Origin: Limnanthes douglasii subsp. nivea
Lineage: Eukaryota > Streptophyta > Magnoliopsida > Brassicales > Limnanthaceae
NCBI GenBank assembly: GCA_036936605.1
Contig: JAUPFV010000001.1
Span: 154,599,187-154,663,186, forward strand
Length of the DNA: 64,000 bases
Direction: 5' to 3'
Part shown: in pieces, positions 54,694 to 64,000 of the stretch
Layout of the letters: every line of letters starts with the position of its first letter
Numbering within the stretch: position 1 is the stretch's first letter
Notes under the pieces: model-generated
Told to the model about the DNA's origin: nothing
Database searches by the model: none
Seen by the model: the letters and a program-made list of their open reading frames with translations, nothing else
Translations under genes and position numbers: made by a program

Positions 54694-56019
54694 ATGGAAG
54701 ATCTCAGCTCTTCAAGCTTGTAAAACATAGTTTATCAAAGTGGTCACCAAAGATCTTACTCGCAAGTTGTTCAACAACTAAATCATAAGTCATCCCTTGA
54801 AATCAAACCCTCTCTCACCCAACATAAAGCAGATCACATAGCTATTCAATTTGAGGATCAAATATATGATGATCTACTACAGCATACTTCCTTCACCTTA
54901 ATACGTTAGTTCAAGAAAGGTTTGCCAAAGAAAACTATTCTTGACAAGTTCTTTGAAGAAAGAAAATTCAACGGTGATTTCACCTATACTAACTGGGATT
55001 CAAGGCATTTGTTTCTTGAATTCTCCTTAAAAGAGGATCTAAGTAAAATATGGTCTCTAGGAGTTTGGACAATACGTGAATATTCTATGAGAATTTTGAA
55101 GTGGCTTCCTTCTTTCAATGTAAAGAAAGAGTGTCATCTGGTCCCTAAATGGATTAGAATTGAAAATTACATGAGCATCTTTACAGTGAGGGCATAGTCA
55201 ACTCGATTTCTTCATCCATTGGTACTCCCCTTAAGACGTGGATTCCTCTTAGGAATAAAGCAATGTACAATGCGTGCTACGCATGGGTGGAAATTTATGT
55301 GTCACAAAAGCTTCAAAAACATGCATGCATGGGCTTTGGTAGCAACAGAGGATCTTGATCACTTTAAGCTATAAAAATGTCCCAATATACTGTGAAAAAT
55401 GCTTTCATGTGGGGCATGAATCTTCAAGATGCAAGAAAACTTCAATTACCAATGGTGATTTTAATAAAAATCCTGAAACTACTAAAGAAGTACCCGTTAC
55501 TAATAGAGTAGCAACCAGTGATGAATTATGTTTTAAGAAGGTAAGACCTAATACTTCTACAATTGAGTGAACAATGAAGTTTGGAATTCAAAACAATTGA
55601 ACAAAAATTCAACAGAAGAAATGAATGACTCTTTAACAACATTTATTCAACCAACTAAAGTAAACAATGAGGAGATAATCAGAGAAGCAATGTTTTTTTA
55701 GAATAAAAAGGAGATACCTGATTCCTTGCAAGAAGAAGAGATGATTGATGCTATCAAATCTCTTGATAACATTGTGGACTTCTCTCAACAATCTGGCACT
55801 CATACCCCTCATGTAACTAAACTAACACCTTTGAAGGATAACACAGGGAGTCTTCCACCCTCTCATGTTTTCAAACACAAGAAATTAGAGTCCAGTTTTC
55901 AAAAAATCTTACATCAAAAGCTTAAGCAAACAAGAAGAAGCAGGAGGAATAAATCTTTGGTAATTAAGTCTCTTCAATTTGAGGAGACTAAAAAATCTTC
56001 TCTTAAAAGCCCTAAATGA
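54694..56019 (+). pseudogene. LINE ORF1, left arm
   Basis: Starts MEDLSSSSL, then a stop. Blocks: SYSQVVQQLNHKSSLEIKPS, DHIAIQFEDQIYDDLLQHTS, KFNGDFTYTNWDSRHLFLEF (DUF4283), MRILKWLPSFNVKKECHLVP, a decayed middle, then the knuckle VPIYCEKCFHVGHESSRCKK (C-x2-C-x4-H-x4-C complete) near 55380-55440, and an acidic/basic tail ending SPK-TGA. Three or more stops interrupt it. The final TGA overlaps the ORF2 start as ATGA. Confidence 0.75.
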
Positions 56020-57737
56020 TCAAACTATTAAGCTGGAACATTCGTGGGGTGGGAAATAAATCTGCTATTAGAAGACTCAAAGCAATTATAAAAAAGAAAG
56101 TATTAAAGTACTGATTTTACAAGAATCTATGTTAAGTAATGGTCAAATTATTGAGCTATCTTCTAAACTTAAATTTCCTAACTCTTTTGCTAATATTTTA
56201 AATAAAATTTGTTTGTTTTCGCATGAGGACTTGGACATAAACATTATGGTGGACAACATCCAGTGTTATCACATGGAGGCAAGACATTCTTTTCTAAATA
56301 GGAAGGTTAACATCACATGCGTCTATGCTAAATATCAAAGAAGCAGCCAACTGGAACTATAAAATGACTTAAGGTCTTTGGCTCCTAATGCAAAGGAATG
56401 GCTTGTGTTGGGAGATTTCAACTCTATTCTATCTCCCTCTGAACAATCTGGTTGTTCAAACTTTTTCTATCAAAGTGCTAATGATTTCTATGAAATAATT
56501 GGAGACTACCATTTGGAGGATGCTGTGTATATTGGTTCAAAGTTTATTTGGATCAATAATACAAGATGGAGAAGACTTGATAGGGTCTTATTCAACCAGG
56601 ATTGGTCTGAGTGCTTTGCAGCTACTAAAGTCACTCATTTAGTACGTACTTGTTCTGATCACACTCCCTTGTGTGTCTCTATAACTATAGACAACAAAAG
56701 GCACAATGAATCATTCAAATTTCAGAATATATGGACTATGGATATAGAGTTCTTGGGGTTTGTGAAAAACAATTGGTCTATTCCTATGATGGGTTACCCT
56801 CTTCATGTCTATTGGAACAAAGGTTGAAAAACCTTAAATGAATGGAATAAGAGTCACTTTTGTGACTTATTTGACAAGTTAAAGCAGACTGAGGATAACT
56901 TACAAGTTTTTGAGGATAACTATAGAGTATCTGGCAGCAGTCAACATAAAATCATCATCTCCAAAGCTACTACTGAGCATCTTCTTGCCGTGACTATGGA
57001 GGAGGAATAATGAAGGCAAAAATCAAATGCAAGTTGGTTAATTGAAGGGGGTCAAAATACTAAAATATATCACAGTTATGTTATGAAGAAAAGAAGAAGA
57101 AAAAGGAATTAAAGGAATTAATGTCAATAATAGATGGAGTGAAGATGAAGAAACAACCAACAGATTCGTTGAGGCCTATTTTTCAGATATTCTCTCATCT
57201 TCTTCTTATCCTAATAATCATATTAGAACAAAAAATCTAAATAATATTCTGTTTAATATAATTCCTAAACTAGTGGACGAGTCTGATAACAATAAGTTAC
57301 TTGTTGAGCCTACTGAATCTGAAATTTGGTCTATCATTCAAAGTCTGAATCCCACTGGAGCAGCTGGGATTGATGGCTTTAACAAATGATTTTACACTAC
57401 TTGTTGGCACATTATAAAGTCTGACCTTTGTAATGCACTTAAATCTTTTATACTTGGCCATTCTATTCCTAAAGGGTTATTGGCTACATGTATCTGTCCT
57501 ATACCTAAGATAGAGAATCATTCTAATTGGAGTCAATATAGACCCATAAGTTTGTGTACAATTACCAACAGAATAATGTCTAAATTGATTAATTGTAGAC
57601 TTTCAGATCTCAAGTGCAGGGGCTTATGTACAAGGAAGATCTATTTAAGATAACATCATAATTGCTAAGGAGTTGATACATGATATAGGAAGGAAAACCA
57701 AAGCTGGAAATGTGGTCATAAAGTTGGACATGTCCAA
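56016..57737 (+). pseudogene. LINE ORF2 start, left arm (endonuclease, beginning of RT)
   Basis: MIKLLSWNIRGVGNKSAIRR opens ORF2; then NIMVDNIQCYHMEARHSFLN, NITCVYAKYQRSS, EWLVLGDFNSILSPSEQSG, RWRRLDRVLFNQDWSE, VRTCSDHTPLCVSI (SDH motif), and RT starting IWSIIQSLNPTGAAGIDGFN and RPISLCTITNRIMSKLI, ending KLDMSK. Stops and frameshifts after about 56825. Confidence 0.8.
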
Positions 57738-57790
57738 GGAGTCATCAGACGCATCCACTAGCTTAGGAATTACATTAAACAGACTATTGT

Positions 57791-59030
57791 TTAGATTTTT
57801 TGTTTCAATATTCTTATTAGGATAAGAAATAGATAAGAGAATATCTGAAAAGTAGGCCTCAACAAAATGTTGATAACTTCTTCATCTTCATTCCATATGT
57901 TATTGATTTTGATTCCTTTAATTCCTTTTTTCCTTCTTTTATTCATAACATAATTATGGTATAGTTTAGTATTTCTGTCCCCATCTATTAACCAGCTTGC
58001 ATTTGCTTTTTGTCCCCAGTATTCCTCCTCCAAAGTCAAAGCTAGAAGGTGCTCATCAGTAGCTTTAGAGAGGTTGATTTTATCTTGAATGCTACCAGAT
58101 ACTCTATAGTTATCCTCACAAACGTGTAAGTTGTCCTCATCCTGCTTAATCTTGTCAAACAAGTTAACAAAGTGACTTTTATTCCATTTATTTAAGGCAG
58201 TTTTCAATCTTTTTAATTTATTCCAATAGACATGAAAAAGGTAGCCCATCATATGAATGAACCAGTTGTTTTCAACAAACCCCAAGAACTATTTATCCAT
58301 GGTCCATATATTCTGAAATTTGAAAGAGCCATTGTGCCTTTTATTGTCTTTATTTATAGAGATATAAAGAGGTGTGTAGTCTGAACAAGTACGGACTAAA
58401 TGAGTAACTTTAGTGATAGCAAAGTACTCAGACCAGTCTTGGTTGAATAAGACCCTATCAAGTCTTCTCTATCTTGTATTATTAGTCCAAGTAAACCTTG
58501 AACCAATATACCCAGCATCCTTCAAATGACAGTCTTCAATCATTTCATAGAAATCATTAGCACTTTGATGATAAAAGTTGGTGCAATTTGATTGTTCAAA
58601 GGGAGATGGAATATAATTAAAATCTCTCAATACAAGCCACTCCTTTACAGTAGAAGCCAATGACCTTAAATCATTCCATAACTCCATTTTGCTACTTCTT
58701 TGACATTTAGCATATATGCATGTGATATTGACCTTCCTATTTAATAAAGAGTGTTTAGCTTCCATGTGACAACATTGGATGTTGTCCACCAATATCTTTA
58801 TGTCCAGCTCCTCATGCCAAAACAACCAAATTTTATTAGAAATATTAGCAAATGAGTTAGGAAACTTAATCTTAGAAGAAAGTTTAATAATTTGATCACA
58901 ACTTAACATAGGTTCTTGTAAAATCAGTAACTTTGTACGTTCTTTTTTATAATTGTTTTGAGTCTTCTGATAGAAGATTTATTTCCCACCCCACGTATGT
59001 TCCAGCTTAATAAATTGATCTTTTAGGGAT
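57791..59030 (-). pseudogene. LINE ORF2 start, right arm (endonuclease and linker)
   Basis: Endonuclease blocks KILVDNIQCCHMEAKHSLLN, VNITCIYAKCQRSS, EWLVLRDFNYIPSPFEQSN (the catalytic GDFN is RDFN here), DAGYIGSRFTWTNNTR; then MGFVENNWFIHMMGYLFHVY, LKRLKTALNKWNKSHFVNLF, and WGQKANASWLIDGDRNTKLY before the end of the arm. Confidence 0.78.
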
Positions 59031-59202
59031 TTTAAAAGAAGATCTTTTAGTCTCCTCAAATTAGAGAGATTTAATTACCAAAGACTTATTCCTTTTGCTT
59101 CTTCTTGTTTGCTTAAGTTTTTTATCTAGAATCTTTTGAAAACTGGAGTTTTTTTTTGTGTTTGAGAACAGGAGAAGGTGGAAGACTCTCAGTGTTATCC
59201 TT

Positions 59203-60708
59203 CTAAGGAGTCAGCTTAAAAACTGGAGGAGTATTTGTGCCAGAAGGTTGAGGGATGTCCATAATGTTATCTAGATATTTGATGGCATCAATCATATCTT
59301 CATCCCGCAGTGGATCTTCAAGTATTTTCTTCTTACTCACAGATAACCTTCCCTCTCTTGAATCTTTATTCATTTGTTTTGAATTTATGATTATCTCCTC
59401 ATTATTCACTTCAGCTGTTTGATTAACTAATGCTACAAAATCAGGTATCTCATTATTTCCTTCTATTGAATATTTGTTCAATTGTTCAGAATTACAAACT
59501 TCATTGTTCACTTCAATTGTTACAGGATCAGGTATCACATTCTTATCACTTAATAATGTTTCTTCAATGGCAGCCTCCACTGTCTTAACAAAAAGTGTTT
59601 CCTTACTATTCTCAGGTTGCTTTTTACCAGATATCATCATTGCTAATTGAAGTTTTTCTGCACATTGAAGAGTCGTGTCCCACATGGAAACATCTTTCAC
59701 AGTATATTGGGACATCTTTATAGCTTAAAGTGATCCAAGAACCTGTGTTGCAACCAAAACCCAACTAACCATGTTTTAAAGCTTCTTCGATACATCAATT
59801 TCCACCCATGCGTAACACGCATTGTACATTACTTTATTCCTAGGAGGAATCCATGTCTTAAGAGGAGTACCAATGAATGAAGCAATGGAGTTAACTATGC
59901 CCTCACTGTGAAGATGCTCAGGTAATTTTTTTTATTCTAGTCCATATAAGAACCAAATGACATTCTTTCTTTACATTGAAAGAAGGAAACCACTTCAAAA
60001 TTCTCATGGAATATTCACATATAGTCCAAACTCCACGAGACCAGATTTTGCTTAAATCCTTTTTTAAAGAGAATTCAAGAAACAAATGCCTCAAATCCTA
60101 GTTGGTATATGTGAAATCACCATTGAATTTTCTGTCTTCAAATTTTTTGTCAAGAACAGTTTTCTTTGGCAAGCCTTTCTTGAATTTACCTATTAAGGTG
60201 TAGGATGTATTTTGTAGTAAGTCATCATAGATTTGATCTTCAAATTGAATAGCTATTTGATCAGCTTTGTGTTGGGCGAGAGAGGGTTCGATTTCATAGG
60301 TTTTCTTCTGATTTAGTTGTTGAACAACTTGGGAATATGATCTTTGTTGATAGAGAATTTCACCTCAGGAAACAAATGCCTCGAATCACAGTTGGTATAG
60401 ATGAAATCACCATTGAATTTTTTGTCTTCAATTTTTTTGTCAAGAACAGTTTTCTTTGGAAAGCCTTTCTTAAATTTACCTATTAAGGTGTAGGATGTAT
60501 TTTGCAGTAGATCATCATAGATTTGATCTTCAAATTGAATAGCTATGTGGTCAACTTTGTGTTGGGTGAGAGAGGGTTTGATTTCATAGGTTGTCTTCTG
60601 ATTTAGTTGTTGAACAATTTGGGAATATGATCTTTGTTGATAGAGAATTTCACCTTGGTAAACTCTGTTTTGCAGGCCTGAAGAGCTAAGAACAAGGTAT
60701 TCTTCCAT
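59203..60708 (-). pseudogene. LINE ORF1, right arm, with an internal 290-bp tandem duplication
   Basis: Starts at the ATG at 60708 (MEEYLVLSSSGLQNRVYQGE). The segment around SYSQIVQQLNQKTTYEIKPS to KKFNGDF is duplicated in tandem (60364-60655 and 60074-60363). Knuckle region: MSQYTVKDVSMWDTTLQCAE is an out-of-frame reading of VP.YCEKCFHVGHDSS-like text. The tail has IEVNNEV and DEDMIDAIKYLDNIMDIPQ. The ORF2 start codon that overlaps ORF1 in the left arm is mutated here (AAG instead of ATG). Confidence 0.72.
60074..60655. repeat. 290-bp tandem duplication within the right-arm LINE
   Basis: AACAAATGCCTC at 60081 and 60371 marks the start of two units with the same text (GGTGTAGGATGTATTTTG; GATTTAGTTGTTGAACAA). 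Divergence is noticeable, so the duplication is not recent. Confidence 0.88.
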
Positions 60709-60880
60709 TCTTCCAATGACAATAGGACTTCAATTCCAAACACCGCAACCTCTTGGAGATAGCAGACTGTAAGAGCCTACAACCACCTCGATGAATAAGA
60801 ACAATCTTCAAGTAGAAGATCTGAACCAAGTAAACGCAGAGAAGCCAATATAGGGAAACCCTAATTTTCTTTATCAAAAT

Positions 60881-61652
60881 TCAACTGTCTTACATCGTAA
60901 ACAAAGTCTGTTTAAATAAGGGTTTGAATGGAAACTCTAATACGAAAATACCAAAAATGACCGAAAATAATAAAAATTCGAAATAAAATAGTAAACAACT
61001 CCGAATGCCCAAAAAACACCATATGTCACGAGCATAGCTGGTGAGTTCAACTCGTGGCGTCGTTCCCTTCTAAATTCTCTGCATTCTTCGGGTGATCGCC
61101 GGTCTTTATAAATTCTAGCGCTAATCTGTCTGCATCAAGATCATCATAAAACAATCTTCAAAAAGAAGATCGAGTCACACAAGATTCTGTTTCTTGGAAC
61201 CATTCTAATTCTTTTTCTAATATTCGTATGCAAAAATTTGGTCCAATTTTTCTGAAAAAAACTAAATATTCTAAATTAAAGCATTTTAAAACCTTAATTA
61301 ATTTGGTGATTTCTATTTGTTTGAGAGAAAATTCTTCAATAATGCGTGAGATAATCTTTTGTCCATATGGACTAACATTAGAACACCTGACCGATACGTG
61401 TACGTCTACCTTAATGTTGAAGAAAACGTTAGGTAAAATAGATGGAAAGACAATGGAATTCAAAGTTGGGGAGAATCGATGTGTATGTGGTCCTACTTAA
61501 AATTACTTGGATATGATATGAATGAAGTGACAAATTCTTAAATAAAGTCAAATGTCGAATTAAACACACAGATTGGTTTTCTTAAGGCTGTGGCTTATTA
61601 TATCAATTAATTTTTTTGTTTTAATTTTTAGTGGTTGGATTTTTTTTAATAA
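60881..61652. other. Noncoding stretch
   Basis: No gene is supported. The overlapping frames at 61158-61500 on both strands have no recognisable motif. Confidence 0.45.
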
Positions 61653-61719
61653 TTTTTTTTTTAACAAGAATCAAAAAATTTATTGATGAAAAGATTGTTA
61701 CAATGATGTAACTTGTAGT

Positions 61720-61936
61720 TCATAAGGGGTAGCCGAATTGGTTGAGTAAGACATGCTTGTGACCAAATGTCATGAATTCGAGTCTCTCTATATACGCTTT
61801 CTCGGCTGAGCCTGTTACCTTGTGTGGTTTACCTTCTGGCGTTGGTTTGCAAGCTATCGCGTCAGACTGAGGGTTTACCCTGTGTGCGCTCATTGCACTC
61901 TGAGTAGCAGCTGCGGGTTACCTCCGTAAAAAAAAG
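61720..61936 (+). mobile_element. tRNA-derived SINE copy B, 16-bp TSD
   Basis: Flanked by TGATGTAACTTGTAGT at 61704-61719 and 61937-61952 (perfect). A box GGGGTAGCCGAATTGG, B box GAATTCGAGTCTC, then the same body as copy A (TTTACCTTCTGGCGTTGG; AAGCTATCGCGTCAGACTGA) and a short A tail. Inserted into the 3' UTR of a LINE, which may also have supplied the retrotransposition machinery. Confidence 0.92.
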
Positions 61937-62323
61937 TGATGTAACTTGTAGTATGTATTTATACATATGAAGACTTGAAAATTTTACACAATAATGTTGT
62001 AATATGTCTTGAAACTTGACTTTTTTGTGTAAAAAAATTAATTTTACATTTCTCTTGTCTTCTATCTTCAGTCTATTTCGTGTTCTTCATACTTTTCTAT
62101 ACTTAATCGTCCATGTAGCCTTCTATAGTAGCATTCATTCAGCTTGTTGATCCATGCTTCCTTTATTCTTGTACTAATCATATCTTACTGTCTTCAATTC
62201 CTTAGTATGTACTTTAATTCCTTCGGTAATTATCCTCATTCAGTTCATGTGTTTAGAAAGTTTCCTGCAAAAACATTTAAAGATATTGGTCAGGTATTGC
62301 ATGCCTACAAGTTAGTAGCATGT

Positions 62324-64000
62324 TCAAGTATTAATATCTCTTATATAGCCTACATTAAGGCTCTCAAGTAAGACAATAACACTCAGCTGAGGATCGAATT
62401 GAGTTGGATTTAGAGAGCAGCCAGCTTGAGATTTAATTGTATGTTTTGCAATCCAAATAGCAGCTTCATTCTGCTCTCTATAAATATGTCTAATGATCAT
62501 TGTTGATGCAATTAGATTTCTACAGCAATTTAGTAAAAGTTTGAAATACCAAAGGGATTGCCCTTTACCTAATATATTAAACAGTATCTTTGAATCAACT
62601 TTAATGTCAACATTTCTAATATTGTTTTGCTTACGGTATAACAATCCATCTAATAATGCTCGTCCTTCTACTGTTAAGGGAATATGTATGCCTAAAAGTG
62701 TTCATCTAGCATACAATGCTTCACCCTTATTATTTCTAAGGATAAAACCATAGCTAGCCTCACCATTTGTCAGACATGAGGCATCGCAGTTGAGTTTATA
62801 TCTATTTGATATTGGGGGATTCTATTTAATATATAGGCAGTGCTATTTAATAGCTAAGTGATTAATGCAGTGTATATCATTAGCTATTCTAGTATCTCTT
62901 GTCCAATGCTTTGGTTTAAGAGCTTTTAAGGAATCTATTGAAGACATTATATGTAATACATGTTGGATAATATTTTTAGAGCTAGCTTTAATGGTTTAAT
63001 GTTTTGAATTGTTTCTAGCTTTCCATAAGGCCCATACTATTACTGAAGGTATTATCTATCTAACATGCATTTTCTTTATTGAAGAGAGAAACCAGGTGTT
63101 TATAATATGATTAAAAGTCATTATTGGCTTATCCTGATTCCAAATAAGTATAAAAAGTGTAACCAAACATTCCAAGCTATAGGGCAGGAGACAACAATAT
63201 GATTCACACTTTCAGCATTTAGACAACGTTGTATTTGGAAGCTAGCTTAAAACCTTTTTTGCATAATTGGATCAATTGGCATTAAGTTATTCATTACCCT
63301 CCATAATGTGAAAGAAAATTTAATTGGAGTTAAGTTGTTCCAGATTTTCTTAAGGACAGTTTTTTTTGACTCTTTTGTTCTAATATCATTCCATGTATGT
63401 TTTAAAGAGTAGTTACCTGTTGGTGATACATTCCAAAGAGCAATATCATCTTGATTAATGTTTAGTGAAATATTTGTAATCCTATTAATACCTTCTTCTA
63501 AGACATGATCATTTAATTTAGGTATGTTATGTTCATTATTTTGCCAAAATTATGATATATTTATTTGTCTATACCATGTATTATTCAGGTTTGGGGTCAA
63601 GGTGATTAATGGTTGGGAGTGGCTCCATTTATCGGGCCAGAAACCAATATGTCCTTTTCCAGTTTGCCAAAAGACATAATGTTCAGCAGACTCTTTAAGT
63701 TTGTATATCATTTTCTAGACTTTTGGAATTTAGTTTTTTTTATTTGTTTGTAAAGGATTAATATTTGGGTAATATATTGATTTCATTAGCTTTTCCCATA
63801 ATGAATTATTTTCCCTCAGTGTAAACCAGAGTTTAAATGTTAAAGTTATTTGAATATCTTATATTTTTCTAATTCCTAGTCTATTTTCATCATAAGGTTT
63901 ACATATTCTTTTCCATTCTAACTAGATAGGTTTTTAGCTCATTTTATCCCCATAAGAATTTATTTAGCATGGTCTAGATTCTTTTAATTATATTTTTGGG
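62324..64000 (-). pseudogene. LINE ORF2 C-terminus: post-RT region, zf-RVT and RNase H
   Basis: Read leftward from the edge: a decayed GKG.. IGFW-like block near 63650 and a zinc-binding region near 63240. Then RNase H: PPISNRYKLNCDASCLTNGE, ASYGFILRNNKGEALYAR (first Asp), EGRALLDGLLYRKQNN (Glu), VDIKVDSKILFNIL (Asp), IYREQNEAAIWIAKHT (the final Asp replaced by Ile), ending VLLESLNVGYIRDINT. Frameshifts are common upstream of 62644. The loss of the last catalytic Asp indicates a dead enzyme. Confidence 0.78.

Larger units (their letters stand above)
54600..57737 (+). mobile_element. LINE, left arm of a large inverted repeat, truncated in RT
   Basis: 5' leader, ORF1 and ORF2 up to the RT motif KLDMSK, then an abrupt junction at 57738 with a minus-strand copy of the same LINE. 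The junction follows a perfect 14-bp palindrome TTGGACATGTCCAA (57724-57737). The 3' part of the element is missing. The arms are roughly 85% identical in a 215-bp sample compared by eye. Confidence 0.85.
57741..60880 (-). mobile_element. LINE, right arm of the inverted repeat, truncated in ORF2
   Basis: Mirror of the left arm. The leader is at the right end (about 60880), ORF1 follows, then ORF2, ending at 57741, which corresponds to left-arm position about 57285. A spacer of about 455 bp (left-arm sequence 57286-57740) separates the arms. Confidence 0.85.
61653..64000 (-). mobile_element. L1-type LINE with RNase H, runs off the right edge; SINE inside its 3' UTR
   Basis: The 3' end is a run of 10 T at 61653-61662 (A tail on the element strand) next to TTGATTCTTGTTAA. 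The 3' UTR is split by SINE copy B. ORF2 continues past position 64000. Distinct from the other LINEs at sequence level. Confidence 0.75.

Noticed and set aside
54600..60880. Twin-priming inversion of a single LINE insertion
   Set aside because: Twin priming gives non-overlapping inverted segments of one copy; here both arms contain leader, ORF1 and endonuclease.
61720..61936. A tRNA gene
   Set aside because: Same reasons as the copy at 53900: SINE with a perfect 16-bp TSD.

Overview
The window looks like a gene-poor, repeat-rich stretch of a eudicot plant nuclear genome. The evidence is low GC content, GT-AG introns, LTR elements primed by initiator-methionine tRNA, Ty1/copia and Ty3/gypsy elements, plant L1-type LINEs with a C-terminal RNase H, Mutator-like (MULE) DNA transposons, tRNA-derived SINEs and a plant mobile domain (PMD) gene. 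I cannot name the species. Almost every long reading frame is a transposon product, and most carry lesions.

Layout. 0.3-1.1 kb is a decayed copia pol fragment. 1.2-7.4 kb is an old minus-strand LINE split by an RT-deleted copia element (copia-1, 3355-7111, 5-bp TSD). 8.47-10.06 kb is a 5'-truncated LINE with a perfect 19-bp TSD. A possible cysteine-rich peptide exon follows at 10.3 kb. 10.8-25.0 kb is a block punctuated by four related palindromic, TIR-like modules. These enclose a multi-exon PMD gene, an inverted pair of genes for an unrecognised small protein, and a minus-strand MULE transposase fused to an OTU-type cysteine protease. A gypsy element (18798-24056, TSD ctctt) sits inside the transposase gene near its start. 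25-31 kb holds host gene fragments (one HAD hydrolase-like), the tail of a LINE, and a 934-bp MULE-like element with a perfect 9-bp TSD. 31.4-35.1 kb is a LINE that has lost its RT. 36.07-41.35 kb is copia-2, a chimera with two pol bodies between one LTR pair. 41.4-42.3 kb has a CACTA-like terminus, two beta-glucosidase exons and a tandem repeat. 42.9-46.6 kb is a minus LINE; 48.1-48.9 kb a gypsy gag fragment; 49.9-53.7 kb a minus LINE; 53.9-54.1 kb a SINE. 54.6-60.9 kb is a large inverted repeat of two LINE copies. 61.7-61.9 kb is a second SINE, inside the 3' end of a minus LINE that runs off the right edge.

How it fits together. Nesting gives relative ages: copia-1 is younger than the LINE it interrupts, the gypsy element is younger than the MULE, and each SINE is younger than its host sequence. 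The two copia elements share the RT deletion and premature stops yet have separate TSDs, so a non-coding lineage was probably mobilised in trans. The best candidates for something undescribed are the palindromic-module array with its small-protein family, and the copia LTR hairpin whose two arms change together between subfamilies.
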